Part shown: in pieces, positions 41,115 to 50,126 of the stretch | Position numbering within the stretch: the stretch's first letter is position 1 | Layout: each line of letters opens with the position of its first letter | NCBI GenBank assembly: GCA_934463425.1 | Contig: CAKSJP010000013.1 | Location: 1 to 64,000 of the forward strand | Reading direction: 5' to 3' | Length of the DNA: 64,000 bases | Origin: an uncultured Ruminococcus sp. | GTDB lineage: Bacteria; Bacillota; Clostridia; Oscillospirales; Ruminococcaceae | The notes under the pieces: generated by a model | Told to the model about the DNA's origin: nothing | The model's input: only the letters and a program-made list of their open reading frames with translations | The model's database searches: none | Made by a program: the position numbers and the translations under genes

Positions 41115-43301
41115 ATGGCAATTACAATTGATGCAGAAAAACGAATCTTTACTCTTGAAACCGATCATACCATGTACCAGATGCAGGCGGATTCCTATGG
41201 TGTGCTGCGTCATCTCTGGTACGGTGCAAAAACCGGATGCGATATGTCCTATTTGCAGGACTATCCGGATGTGGGTTTTTCGGGGAACATCTATGAAGCA
41301 GGAAATGACCGCACTTATTCTTTGGATACTTTGCCGCTGGAATATGCCGGAGCAGGCGTAGGTGACTTTCGTGTTCCGGCGATAGCTGCAGTTCATGCAG
41401 ACGGCAGCAATGCTCTGGATCTGCGCTATTACAGCCACACAGTAAAGCCGGGAAAGTATGCCATTGAGGGACTTCCGGCAGTATATGCCGCAGAAAATGA
41501 ATCGGAGACACTGGAAGTAGTTCTCCGGGATACAGCGTCGGCAGTTGAAGTGACTCTGTTGTATGCAGTTTTGCCGGCACTGGATCTGGTGACACGCTGC
41601 GCCAAGATTCGCAATCTGGGTGAAAACCCGGTAACGCTGACCAAAGCAGCAAGCCTTTGTCTGGATATCAGCCGGGGCAGTTGGGAATGGGTGCATTTTC
41701 ATGGCAGACACGCTATGGAACGCCAGATGGAGCGCCGTCCGTTGTTCCGCGGTATTCAGGAGATCGGCAGCACTCGCGGCACCTCCAGTCATCAACAGAA
41801 TCCTGCTGTGCTGCTCTGCACGCCGGACTGCACGGAGACTGCTGGCTCGTGCATTGGCGCTGCGCTGGTTTACAGCGGCAGCCACCAGACGAAGATCGAA
41901 TGCGACCAGATGGGACAGGTACGCATGGTCATGGGCATTCATCCTGATCTGTTCCGTTGGGAACTGCAATCCGGAGAGACATTCCTTACACCAGAAGTCA
42001 TGCTGTCTTACAGCGACACTGGATTGGAGACGCTTTCTCACCACTTCCACCAGGCGATCCGGGAACATATCTGCCGTGGCAAGTATCAGCTGGCAGAGCG
42101 CCCGGTACTCATCAACAACTGGGAAGCCACTTATTTTGGATTTGATGCCGAAAAGATCCTGCACATTGCAGAAGAGGCGGCACGTCTCGGCGTCGATATG
42201 CTGGTTTTAGATGACGGCTGGTTCGGAAAGCGGGATGATGACTGCTCTGGTTTGGGAGACTGGTTTGTCAATGAGACGAAGCTTTCCGGCGGCCTGCATG
42301 ATCTGGTGGAGAAGATCAAGGCAATGGGAATGCGCTTCGGCATCTGGTTCGAGCCGGAGATGATCTCGGAGGACAGCGACCTCTATCGAAAGCATCCGGA
42401 CTGGGCAATCCGCATTCCGGACAGAGCACCCATGCGGGGACGGTATCAGCTGGTACTGGATATGACTAATCCAGAGGTGCAGGAGTATTTGTTCCAGGTC
42501 ATGAGTGATGTGCTGCACAGTGCGGATATTTCCTATGTCAAGTGGGATATGAACCGCAGCATCAGCGACTGGTATACACAGACGCTTCCGGCAGGTCGTC
42601 AGGGCGAGATGTCTCACCGCTATGTGCTGGGGTTGTATGCGCTGCTGGAACGGCTGACTTCTGCATTCCCGGATGTGCTCTTCGAGGGCTGCAGCGGCGG
42701 CGGCGGACGGTTCGATGCCGGCATGCTGTACTACTGTCCGCAGATCTGGTGCAGTGATGATACCGATGCTTATGAACGCATCAAGATCCAGTATGGCACA
42801 TCGTTTTTCTATCCCGTTTCAGCGGTGGGCTCTCATGTGTCCACTGTGCCGAATCATCAGACCGGAAGGATCACGCCTTTTGAGACGCGCGGTGTTGTGG
42901 CGATGGCAGGCAGCTTCGGCTATGAACTGGATCTGAATCTGCTTTCGGATGCGGAAAAGGCAGACGTGACAGCGCAGATCCGGCAGTTTAAGGCATATGG
43001 TCCGCTGATTCACAATGGAAAATATTATCGCCTGACAAACCCGATGACAGATGCGGAAGCATTGTGGGAATTTGCGGCTCAGGATGGCAGCGAGGTCTTG
43101 GTGCAGGGAATGCTCTTTCATGCAGAGGCAAATGTACTTCGCCGTACCGTCACGCTGCGCGGATTGGATGCCCAAAAGCGCTATTGTTTGGAAGGGACAG
43201 AGCAGGTTTATACCGGCGCAGCACTGATGAACGGCGGTGTGCTGCTGCCGAAAGCGTGGGGAGATTATACGCCAGTATCGATGCATTTTGTAGAGATCTG
43301 A
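41115..43301 (+). CDS. aga: Alpha-galactosidase, GH36
   Basis: Hydrolyses terminal alpha-1,6-galactose from melibiose, raffinose and stachyose. The 728 residues have the GH36 plan: N-terminal beta-supersandwich (to about 330), (beta/alpha)8 barrel and C-terminal beta-domain. The nucleophile Asp478 lies in KWDMNR and the acid/base Asp548 in CSDDTDA; NNWEATYFGFD near 335 and DDGWFGKRDDD near 366 bind the galactose. No signal peptide, so it works on imported sugar in the cytoplasm. The ATG at 41115 is preferred since GGGAG lies 8 bases upstream. galK follows after 31 bases. Confidence 0.96.
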   Translation: MAITIDAEKRIFTLETDHTMYQMQADSYGVLRHLWYGAKTGCDMSYLQDYPDVGFSGNIYEAGNDRTYSLDTLPLEYAGAGVGDFRVPAIAAVHADGSNALDLRYYSHTVKPGKYAIEGLPAVYAAENESETLEVVLRDTASAVEVTLLYAVLPALDLVTRCAKIRNLGENPVTLTKAASLCLDISRGSWEWVHFHGRHAMERQMERRPLFRGIQEIGSTRGTSSHQQNPAVLLCTPDCTETAGSCIGAALVYSGSHQTKIECDQMGQVRMVMGIHPDLFRWELQSGETFLTPEVMLSYSDTGLETLSHHFHQAIREHICRGKYQLAERPVLINNWEATYFGFDAEKILHIAEEAARLGVDMLVLDDGWFGKRDDDCSGLGDWFVNETKLSGGLHDLVEKIKAMGMRFGIWFEPEMISEDSDLYRKHPDWAIRIPDRAPMRGRYQLVLDMTNPEVQEYLFQVMSDVLHSADISYVKWDMNRSISDWYTQTLPAGRQGEMSHRYVLGLYALLERLTSAFPDVLFEGCSGGGGRFDAGMLYYCPQIWCSDDTDAYERIKIQYGTSFFYPVSAVGSHVSTVPNHQTGRITPFETRGVVAMAGSFGYELDLNLLSDAEKADVTAQIRQFKAYGPLIHNGKYYRLTNPMTDAEALWEFAAQDGSEVLVQGMLFHAEANVLRRTVTLRGLDAQKRYCLEGTEQVYTGAALMNGGVLLPKAWGDYTPVSMHFVEI

Positions 43302-43332
43302 GTGCGCCCTGATAATTGGAGGATATTCATAT

Positions 43333-44613
43333 ATGACAATCACAGAATGGAAATGCTTTCTGGCTTCCGGAAAGCTGGACAAAAAATTAAAGCAGCTGTA
43401 TGGCGAAGATGCTGGGATGCTGGAACGGCAGAAAAAGCGGTACATGGCTGCTTTGGATGCGTTCGCAAAGCTGTATCCGAAGCGGAAAGAGGTCTGCATC
43501 TTCTCCGCACCGGGCAGAACAGAGGTTGGCGGCAATCATACCGATCATCAGCACGGCTGCGTTTTGGCAGCAGCGGTGAATCTGGATGTGATCGCAGTGG
43601 TGAGCTTTCACAGCGAAAATGTGATTCGCCTGAAATCTACCGGTTATTCGCAGATCACCGTAAAGCTTTCGGAACTAGAAAAAAAGCCGGCAGAGAACGG
43701 AACTTCTACAGCATTGATTCGCGGCATTGCTGCAAAGTTTGCGGCAATGGGCGTGTCTCTCAGCGGCTGGGATGCATATTCCACGTCAGAAGTACTCAGC
43801 GGCAGCGGACTTTCCTCTTCTGCGGCGTTCGAGGTACTGATCGGCACGATCATCGATCAGCACGATAACGGCGGAAAAGCCGGAGCAGTGGAAATCGCAA
43901 AGATCGGACAGTTTTCCGAAAATGTTTACTTTGGAAAACAGAGCGGTCTGATGGATCAGATGGTCAGTGCAGTGGGTGGCTTCGTCTGGATCGACTTTGC
44001 CGATACACAAAAACCGGTGATCCAAAAGCATACCTTTGATTTTGCCAAAGCCGGCTATTGTCTGTGCATTACGGATACCAAGGGCAGCCACGCAGATCTG
44101 ACACCGGACTATGTGGCAGTTCCTACGGAGATGAAACAGGTGGCGGCGTATTTTGAAAAAGAGTTTCTGCGGGACGTGGACGCAGCGGCATTTCAAAAAG
44201 CTGTGCCGAAGCTGCGCAAAACCTGTTCTGACCGTGCGATTCTCCGGGCGGCGCACTTTTTTGCAGAAACTGAGCGTGCAACTGCTGAGGCAGATGCACT
44301 GGAATCCGGTGATCTGTCACGCTTCTTTGCACTGGTGCAGGAATCCGGAGCATCATCCTGGGAACTGCTGCAAAATCTGTATTCCTGTCAAAAGCCGACT
44401 GAGCAGGCAATCCCCCTGGGAATCTGGTACAGCAAGCAGTTTCTGAAAAACAAGGGGGCTGTCCGGGTACACGGCGGCGGCTTTGCCGGTACGATTCAGG
44501 CATTTGTCCCGGAAGCAGACGCGGATGCATATTGCCAGTGCATGAATCAACTGTTCGGCAAGGGCAGCTGCTATAAACTCTCTGTTCGACCGCTGGGCGG
44601 TGTGAGAGTTTAG
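43333..44613 (+). CDS. galK: Galactokinase
   Basis: GHMP-family kinase making galactose-1-phosphate. In 426 residues, the galactose-binding segment APGRTEVGGNHTDHQHG (about 59-75) differs from the classic GRxNxIGEHTDYNxG but matches the variant usual in gut Clostridia. The ATP loop LSGSGLSSSAAFE is near 154-166, and the third GHMP motif VRVHGGGFAGTIQAFV near 377-392. An N-terminal extension of about 45 residues precedes the sugar-binding motif. GGAGGAT lies before the ATG. It follows aga in the same unit and processes its product. Confidence 0.92.
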   Translation: MTITEWKCFLASGKLDKKLKQLYGEDAGMLERQKKRYMAALDAFAKLYPKRKEVCIFSAPGRTEVGGNHTDHQHGCVLAAAVNLDVIAVVSFHSENVIRLKSTGYSQITVKLSELEKKPAENGTSTALIRGIAAKFAAMGVSLSGWDAYSTSEVLSGSGLSSSAAFEVLIGTIIDQHDNGGKAGAVEIAKIGQFSENVYFGKQSGLMDQMVSAVGGFVWIDFADTQKPVIQKHTFDFAKAGYCLCITDTKGSHADLTPDYVAVPTEMKQVAAYFEKEFLRDVDAAAFQKAVPKLRKTCSDRAILRAAHFFAETERATAEADALESGDLSRFFALVQESGASSWELLQNLYSCQKPTEQAIPLGIWYSKQFLKNKGAVRVHGGGFAGTIQAFVPEADADAYCQCMNQLFGKGSCYKLSVRPLGGVRV

Positions 44614-44666
44614 GCGATACCGCAAAAGCCGGCTGGCACAAAATGGCTCTGAACGAATATTCTATA

Positions 44667-44706
44667 AAAACTGTATGCTTGAAGACGGCGTACAGTTTTT
44701 TATTTT
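44667..44706 (+). terminator. Intrinsic terminator after galK
   Basis: AAAACTGTATGC (44667-44678) pairs with GCGTACAGTTTT (44688-44699) with one wobble, followed by a T-rich run. Confidence 0.85.
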
Positions 44707-44724
44707 TGGATGCTGCAAAAAGAC

Positions 44725-44753
44725 TTGCCTTTTTATCAAAAATCTGCTATACT
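44725..44753 (+). promoter_or_regulatory. Promoter of cls
   Basis: TTGCCT (44725-44730), 17-base spacer, TATACT (44748-44753). Confidence 0.7.
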
Positions 44754-44810
44754 AAAAAAGATAGAAACTCCATAAGTTTTCCTGCGGAGAAGAGAGGATG
44801 TGGCATTGTT

Positions 44811-46340
44811 ATGCGCCGAAAACTGAAAAAGCTGATCAGTCTGATGACGAGCCGCGTTGTGATTATCGGACTTCTCATTCTGATACAGCTGGCATGGTTT
44901 GTGATCCTGTTTCTGCGGCTGACGCAGTATGCCACCTGGATCAATGCCGGATTTGTGGCGTTGAGTCTGCTGATTGAACTGTACATCATCAACAAGTCCG
45001 GGAATCCCTCTTACAAGATCCTGTGGCTGCTGTTCATCGGTACATTTCCGGTGCTTGGCGGATTGATGTACTTGCTGTTCGGGGACAAGCGCCCATCCCG
45101 AAAAATGCGGCGGCAGCTGCACCGCGGCAGGCGTGCGATCGGCATTCGACAGGAGGTGGGGTGCTCTGCCGCGTCGCTTTCTGCAAGATCGGCGGAAACC
45201 GCCTTTTTTCTGGAACGCAAGGGTTTTCCGATGTACCAAAACACCAAAGTGGACTATTATGCTGTAGCGGATGAGGCATTTCCGCATCTTCTGGAAGATC
45301 TGGAAAAGGCGAGGCATTATATTTTCATGGAATACTTCATTGTGACAGAAGGTGTCATGTGGGATTCTATTAAGGCGATTTTAAAGAAAAAAGCAGCTGC
45401 CGGAGTAGAAGTGCGGTTTGTTTATGATGATCTGGGCAGCATCGGCTGTTTGCCAAAGCGGTTTCGGAAGGAGCTTTCTGAGGCTGGTATCCATGTCATG
45501 GCATTCAATCCGTTTCGTCCGGCGCTTTCAGCAGTAATGAACAATCGGAATCACCGAAAAATCACTGTGATCGATGGCTATATTGCCTATACCGGCGGCT
45601 TTAATCTGGCTGATGAATATATTAACCAAAAGCAGCGGTTCGGTCATTGGAAGGATACCGGACTGCGGATCTACGGTGAGGCGGCATACAGCTATACGCT
45701 GATGTGCCTGGAACTGTGGAATGCATTTAACAATACCAATGACAACTGCAAAAAGTATTTGCCGTATCGATATCATCCGGAGCCGTTTCCGACAGACGGT
45801 TTTGTGCAGCCATATTGCAATTCACCTTTTGAAAATGAAACACTGGCGCAGGATATTTACCTGGATCTGCTGAATCAGGCACAAAAGTATGTATACATTT
45901 TTACACCATACCTCGCCGTAGATGACGAGATGCAGCATGCCCTTTGCATGGCGGCGCAGCGCGGCGTGGATGTGCGTCTGGTGACACCAGGTATTCCAGA
46001 TAAGCGTATTGTCTATTCCCTGACACGTTCTTATTACGAGCCGCTGATTCGCGCCGGTGTGCGGATCTATGAATATTCTCCGGGCTTTATTCATGCGAAG
46101 AGCTATCTGGTGGATGACCGGGTGGGTGTTGTGGGAACGATCAACATGGATTATCGCAGCCTGTATTTGCACATGGAGGATGCTGCGCTGCTGGTGGGGT
46201 GCAGCGCATTGGAAAAGCTGAAAATCGACTGTATGGTGACGATTGAAAAAAGCCGCCGTGTGACCTTGCAGGACTGCAAAAGCCGTCGGCACAGTCTGCT
46301 GTGGCAGGCGATTTTGCGAACCATCAGCCCGCTTTTGTAA
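44811..46340 (+). CDS. cls: Cardiolipin synthase
   Basis: Condenses two phosphatidylglycerols to cardiolipin at the membrane. In 509 residues there are two N-terminal membrane helices (about 15-35, 41-60), the PLDNc linker with GLMYLLFGDK, and two phospholipase-D HKD motifs: NHRKITVIDGYIAYTGGFN near 243-261 and IHAKSYLVDDRVGVVGTINMDYRS near 427-450. The ATG at 44811 is preferred, as the longer frame starts before the promoter -10. RBS GAGAGGA is 12 bases upstream. Confidence 0.93.
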   Translation: MRRKLKKLISLMTSRVVIIGLLILIQLAWFVILFLRLTQYATWINAGFVALSLLIELYIINKSGNPSYKILWLLFIGTFPVLGGLMYLLFGDKRPSRKMRRQLHRGRRAIGIRQEVGCSAASLSARSAETAFFLERKGFPMYQNTKVDYYAVADEAFPHLLEDLEKARHYIFMEYFIVTEGVMWDSIKAILKKKAAAGVEVRFVYDDLGSIGCLPKRFRKELSEAGIHVMAFNPFRPALSAVMNNRNHRKITVIDGYIAYTGGFNLADEYINQKQRFGHWKDTGLRIYGEAAYSYTLMCLELWNAFNNTNDNCKKYLPYRYHPEPFPTDGFVQPYCNSPFENETLAQDIYLDLLNQAQKYVYIFTPYLAVDDEMQHALCMAAQRGVDVRLVTPGIPDKRIVYSLTRSYYEPLIRAGVRIYEYSPGFIHAKSYLVDDRVGVVGTINMDYRSLYLHMEDAALLVGCSALEKLKIDCMVTIEKSRRVTLQDCKSRRHSLLWQAILRTISPLL

Positions 46341-46350
46341 AAGACAATCA

Positions 46351-46398
46351 AAACAGCCGCAGGAGCAGTCAGTGAAGCTGTTCTTGCGGCTGTTTCTT
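46351..46398. terminator. Intrinsic terminator between cls and the S24 repressor gene
   Basis: AAACAGCCGCA (46351-46361) pairs with TGCGGCTGTTT (46385-46395). A/T-rich flanks on both sides allow use from both genes. Confidence 0.78.
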
Positions 46399-46459
46399 GT
46401 ATAAAAGGAAGTTCTTTCCATATGTCCGGCTGCGGAGCAATTTCCGGAATCCATCATAT

Positions 46460-47098
46460 TTAGAATAAACTCATGAAACCAACGGCTTTTCCCAGAATAC
46501 GGATGCTGTCTAATTCTTCTTCCACATAGACCAAAGGGGAGTATGCCGGATTTTCTGCTACCAGCTGCAGCCGCGCATGCTCCTGATCGTAGTAGACACG
46601 TTTCAGTGTGGCTTCATCGTCTATGATAACTGCAGCGATCTCGCCGTTTTCGACCATGGGCTGCCGGCGAATAAAAACAGCGTCACCATCATAGATCCTT
46701 GCGCCGATCATACTGTCTCCCCGGGCCAATAAGCAGAAATCTGCCGAAATCTCAGCATCAGCGATGAGAAAGGTTTCACGGTCTTCCTGCGCAAAGATCG
46801 GCTCCCCGCAGGCAATTTCGCCCAAAAGCGGAAACCGTTTCAGGCGTATGGGCCGAAGATTTGGATAATCCTCTAAAGAGAATGGCTGCTCCTCAGTTTT
46901 ATCATATCCCAGAAGCCACGCCTCTTTTACCTGCAGCGCTTTTGCAATCAGCCGCAGCTTATTTTCTTTCGGGCGGAATGCACCGGAGCAGTATTGGCTC
47001 ATAGTTGAGCGGCAGATTCCGGTCTTGCTGCATAAATCGGACTGTGTCATGTGCTTTTGCTGCATCGCCTGATGCAGTCGGCTGTGAAATGTTTCCAT
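46460..47098 (-). CDS. LexA/CI-like repressor with S24 self-cleavage domain
   Basis: A 212-residue two-domain regulator. The XRE HTH is at about 5-60 (MTQSDLCSKTGICRSTMSQYCSGAFRPKE). The S24 peptidase domain holds the scissile region near IACGEPI (about 94-100), the catalytic Ser in ARGDSMIGARIYDGD (about 124-138) and the Lys in ATLKRVYY (about 163-170). Such proteins cleave themselves when RecA is activated, as CI does. It stands alone without phage genes, and a palindrome sits between its -10 and RBS, so it very likely represses itself. GGAGGT precedes the ATG. Confidence 0.88.
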   Translation of the reverse strand: METFHSRLHQAMQQKHMTQSDLCSKTGICRSTMSQYCSGAFRPKENKLRLIAKALQVKEAWLLGYDKTEEQPFSLEDYPNLRPIRLKRFPLLGEIACGEPIFAQEDRETFLIADAEISADFCLLARGDSMIGARIYDGDAVFIRRQPMVENGEIAAVIIDDEATLKRVYYDQEHARLQLVAENPAYSPLVYVEEELDSIRILGKAVGFMSLF

Positions 47099-47112
47099 TT
47101 GCGATTACCTCC

Positions 47113-47135
47113 GTTGTTCTGTTTTTCGGAACAAC
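47113..47135 (-). promoter_or_regulatory. Palindromic operator of the S24 repressor gene
   Basis: GTTGTTC (47113-47119) and GAACAAC (47129-47135), 9-base spacer, placed between -10 and RBS. Confidence 0.7.
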
Positions 47136-47138
47136 TGC

Positions 47139-47167
47139 ATTATACCACGCATTCTGGCAAAAGGCAA
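47139..47167 (-). promoter_or_regulatory. Promoter of the S24 repressor gene
   Basis: Minus strand TTGCCT (47162-47167), 17-base spacer, TATAAT (47139-47144). Confidence 0.75.
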
Positions 47168-47376
47168 GAGGATTCGTTAGATTTTTTGAAGAAAACCGAC
47201 TGCTTTTTTATTTTACTGAAAAGCGGCCTGCTTTTGATATACGCAAAATTAGTATAAGCTAACTATGAAGATCGTTTTTGAGAATGCGTGAAACAAAGCT
47301 TTTTCAAAGCGCAGTGCCGAAAAAACACCGCATTTCCGCGAATCACTTTGCAAAACACACGCCGCGTCGAAAGCTG

Positions 47377-47405
47377 TTGATTTTTTCACAAGAAAATGGT
47401 ATAAT
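47377..47405 (+). promoter_or_regulatory. Distal promoter upstream of fumC
   Basis: TTGATT (47377-47382), 17-base spacer, TATAAT (47400-47405). Confidence 0.6.
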
Positions 47406-47516
47406 GCAGAATGGTACGCCATATACCTGTGCAGAACAATGACAGAATTTTGATGCTTCAAAGAAAGCAGGAGCGGGGTAAGAGTGCCTTGTTCATATAA
47501 AATTTGCGATTGTCCC

Positions 47517-47545
47517 TTGAAAAACGAGGGGGAATATGTTATAAT
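47517..47545 (+). promoter_or_regulatory. Proximal promoter of the fumC-frdA unit
   Basis: TTGAAA (47517-47522), 17-base spacer, TATAAT (47540-47545). It gives a leader of about 350 bases before fumC. Confidence 0.7.
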
Positions 47546-47551
47546 CTAATA

Positions 47552-47905
47552 GATAGTATATCATGCTGTTTTTTTCTGTAGAAGCGACGGCTTTTACAGA
47601 AAAAGGACAATGATTTTTCTGTCGGGGATCGCCGCCGGCGTTCTGCTTCTCGTTCGGACAGGACAGTTTGACAGCAAAAAAGCTGCACTGCCGTGCACTG
47701 AACTGTTCTGCATCATTGTGCGGGCGTTCATGTTGTGCTGCGGCTTCGCGGGAAAAATGCGGACAAGCAGCCTGTGCAGCGGACTGCAGCCATTGGCAGT
47801 GCGGCCATTTGCCGGACAAAAAAGCAATTGCGTCGATTTTGGCGTCATATCCTTCCTGCCGCAATGGCAGGGCAATACCTTAATTTTAAAATAGGAGAGA
47901 TGAAC
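47552..47905 (+). promoter_or_regulatory. Long untranslated leader of the fumC-frdA unit
   Basis: About 350 bases between promoter and fumC with several local hairpins (for example CCTGCC/GGCAGG around 47857-47873 and CTGTC/GACAG around 47618-47659). No known riboswitch was recognised. A 94-codon frame inside was judged not convincing. The 47099-47905 interval otherwise holds the repressor operator and promoters. Confidence 0.45.
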
Positions 47906-49282
47906 ATGGAGTATCGCATTGAACATGATTCGATGGGCGAAGTAAAAGTACCTGCCGACAAGTATTGGGCAGCTCAGACAGAGCGCAGCCACGAGAACTT
48001 TCTGATCGGTGTAGGTATTGAGACTATGCCTCGCGAGATCACACACGCATTCGGCATCCTGAAAAAGGCTGCTGCAATGGCTAACCACAAGCTCCGTCCG
48101 GAGCGTATGACAGAGGAAAAGCTCTCTGCAATTTCCACTGCTTGTGATGAGGTGATCTCCGGAAGTCTGAACGAGCATTTTCCGCTGGTCGTATGGCAGA
48201 CCGGAAGCGGCACACAGTCGAATATGAACGCGAACGAGGTTATCGCAAACCGCGGTAATGAAGTCGCTGGAAAGAAGATCCTGCATCCGAATGATGATGT
48301 TAACATGAGCCAGTCTTCCAACGACACGTTTCCCACTGCAATGCATATCTCCGCAGTTCTGGCGGTCGAGGATAAGGTTCTGCCGGCAATTGACGAATTG
48401 GTGGCAACTTTCCGTCGTCTGGAAGAAGAGCATGAGGGCATTGTAAAGAGCGGCAGAACCCATCTGCAGGATGCAACACCGATCAAGTTCTCTCAGGAGA
48501 TCAGCGGATGGCGCACTTCTCTCGAGCGTGATCGCGAGATGCTCGTTTCTGCGCTGCCGTATCTGAAGACTCTGGCACTGGGCGGTACAGCTGTTGGTAC
48601 CGGTCTGAATGCGCCGGAAGGCTTTGATGTAGAGGTTGCAAAGGCAGTTTCTGAACTGACCGGCAAGGAGTTTGTAACCGCTTCTAACAAGTTCCATGCA
48701 CTGACCAGTAAGGATGAGATCGTATTTGCACACGGTGCGCTGAAGGCACTGGCAGCAGATATGATGAAGATCGCAAATGATGTGCGCTGGCTGGCAAGCG
48801 GCCCGAGAGACGGTCTGGGAGAAATCACCATTCCGGAAAACGAGCCGGGTTCTTCCATTATGCCGGGTAAGGTAAATCCGACCCAGTGCGAGCAGGCAAC
48901 TATGGTGGCTGTTCAGGTAATGGGCAACGATGTGGCTGTTGGTATGGCAGCTTCTCAGGGCAACTTTGAACTGAACGTATTCATGCCTGTCTGTGCTTAT
49001 AATTTCCTGCAGTCTGCACGGCTGCTGGCTGAGTCCATCATCTCCTTCAACAAGAACTGTGCAGTCGGCATCTGCGCAAACCGCGAGAAGATGCACCACA
49101 ATCTGCACAATTCTCTGATGCTGGTAACAGCACTGAATCCCTATATCGGTTATGAGAATGCCGCAAAAACTGCAAAGAAGGCATTCCGTGACAACATCTC
49201 GCTGAAGGAAGCCTGCGTTGAGCTGGGATTCCTGACAGCTGAACGGTTCGACGAAGTGTTCCATCCGGAACAGATGGTCTGA
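47906..49282 (+). CDS. fumC: Fumarate hydratase class II
   Basis: Iron-independent fumarase interconverting malate and fumarate. The 458 residues begin MEYRIEHDSMGEVKVPADKYW; QTGSGTQSNMNANEV is at about 92-106, the HPNDDVN motif near 125, SGRTHLQDATPI near 179-190, and the fumarase signature GSSIMPGKVNPTQ near 313-325. The oxygen-stable, cobalt- and iron-free class is somewhat unusual for a strict anaerobe, which often uses class I. GGAG lies 8 bases before the ATG at 47906. It heads a ten-gene unit ending with fumarate reductase, so it supplies fumarate from malate. Confidence 0.95.
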   Translation: MEYRIEHDSMGEVKVPADKYWAAQTERSHENFLIGVGIETMPREITHAFGILKKAAAMANHKLRPERMTEEKLSAISTACDEVISGSLNEHFPLVVWQTGSGTQSNMNANEVIANRGNEVAGKKILHPNDDVNMSQSSNDTFPTAMHISAVLAVEDKVLPAIDELVATFRRLEEEHEGIVKSGRTHLQDATPIKFSQEISGWRTSLERDREMLVSALPYLKTLALGGTAVGTGLNAPEGFDVEVAKAVSELTGKEFVTASNKFHALTSKDEIVFAHGALKALAADMMKIANDVRWLASGPRDGLGEITIPENEPGSSIMPGKVNPTQCEQATMVAVQVMGNDVAVGMAASQGNFELNVFMPVCAYNFLQSARLLAESIISFNKNCAVGICANREKMHHNLHNSLMLVTALNPYIGYENAAKTAKKAFRDNISLKEACVELGFLTAERFDEVFHPEQMV

Positions 49283-49331
49283 ACCGCCTGCGCTTCGGCG
49301 CAAAAAAACAGGAAGGAAAGGTAGTTTTGCT

Positions 49332-50114
49332 ATGACATACAGTTATTTTCCGGGCTGTACCTTAAAGACCAAGGCGAAAGACCTCGATCATTATGCTCGG
49401 ATCTCTGCTGAAGCACTGGGCTTTACACTGGAAGAGCTTCCAGATTGGCAGTGCTGCGGCGGTGTGTATCCAATGGCGAAGAATGAGATTGCAACAAAAC
49501 TCTCATCCATTCGTGCACTGGCAAAAGCAAAGGAACTGGGCCAGCCGCTGGTCACCCTCTGCTCTGCCTGTCATAATGTCATCAAGCAGGTCAATCATGA
49601 CATGCAGACGGATGACAACATCGTTCTGAAAGCAAACAATTATCTGAAGCTGGATGAGCCGTATCAGGGCGAGACCGAAGTCCTGCACTATCTCGAAGTG
49701 CTGCGTGACAAGGTCGGCTTCGATGAACTGAAAAAGAAAGTGGTCAATCCGCTGAAGGGCAAGAAGATCGCCGCATATTACGGATGTCTGCTGCTCCGCC
49801 CGGGAAAGACCATGCAGATGGATAATCCGGAAAATCCGAAGATCCTGGAAGATTTCATCCGTGCCATCGGCGCGACACCGGTGCTGTATCCCATGCGCAA
49901 TGAGTGCTGCGGCGGATATCTGACACTGGACGAAAAGTCTGTGGCACAGTCCAGAAGCAACAAGGTGATGACCAGCGCCAAGGATCACGGTGCTGATATG
50001 GTAATCACCGCATGTCCGCTCTGTCTGTACAACCTCCAGAAAAATTCCGGCGTTTCGGATCTGCCGGTCGTATACTTTACCGAGCTGCTGGCTGAAGCAC
50101 TCGGTCTGAAATAA
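49332..50114 (+). CDS. hdrB: CoB-CoM heterodisulfide reductase subunit B homologue
   Basis: A 260-residue protein with two complete CCG motifs, each binding a non-cubane [4Fe-4S] cluster in the methanogen enzyme: Cys9, Cys41-Cys42, Cys77, Cys80, and Cys152, Cys192-Cys193, Cys228, Cys231. In methanogens this subunit splits the CoM-S-S-CoB disulfide; bacteria lack these coenzymes, so the partner here is unknown. It may pass electrons to the fumarate reductase subunits at the end of the operon. In the thiol:fumarate reductase of methanogens an HdrB-like part is fused to the FrdB part, a useful parallel. AAGGAAAGG precedes the ATG; it lies 49 bases after fumC. Confidence 0.9.
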   Translation: MTYSYFPGCTLKTKAKDLDHYARISAEALGFTLEELPDWQCCGGVYPMAKNEIATKLSSIRALAKAKELGQPLVTLCSACHNVIKQVNHDMQTDDNIVLKANNYLKLDEPYQGETEVLHYLEVLRDKVGFDELKKKVVNPLKGKKIAAYYGCLLLRPGKTMQMDNPENPKILEDFIRAIGATPVLYPMRNECCGGYLTLDEKSVAQSRSNKVMTSAKDHGADMVITACPLCLYNLQKNSGVSDLPVVYFTELLAEALGLK

Positions 50115-50126
50115 GGAGGAACGGAA

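Noticed and set aside
47610..47894. 94-codon plus-strand frame in the fumC leader
   Set aside because: It has a weak RBS and a hydrophobic start, but the rest is Cys-rich and unlike any family, codon use is unlike the neighbours, and it lies wholly in the leader. Kept as untranslated leader.
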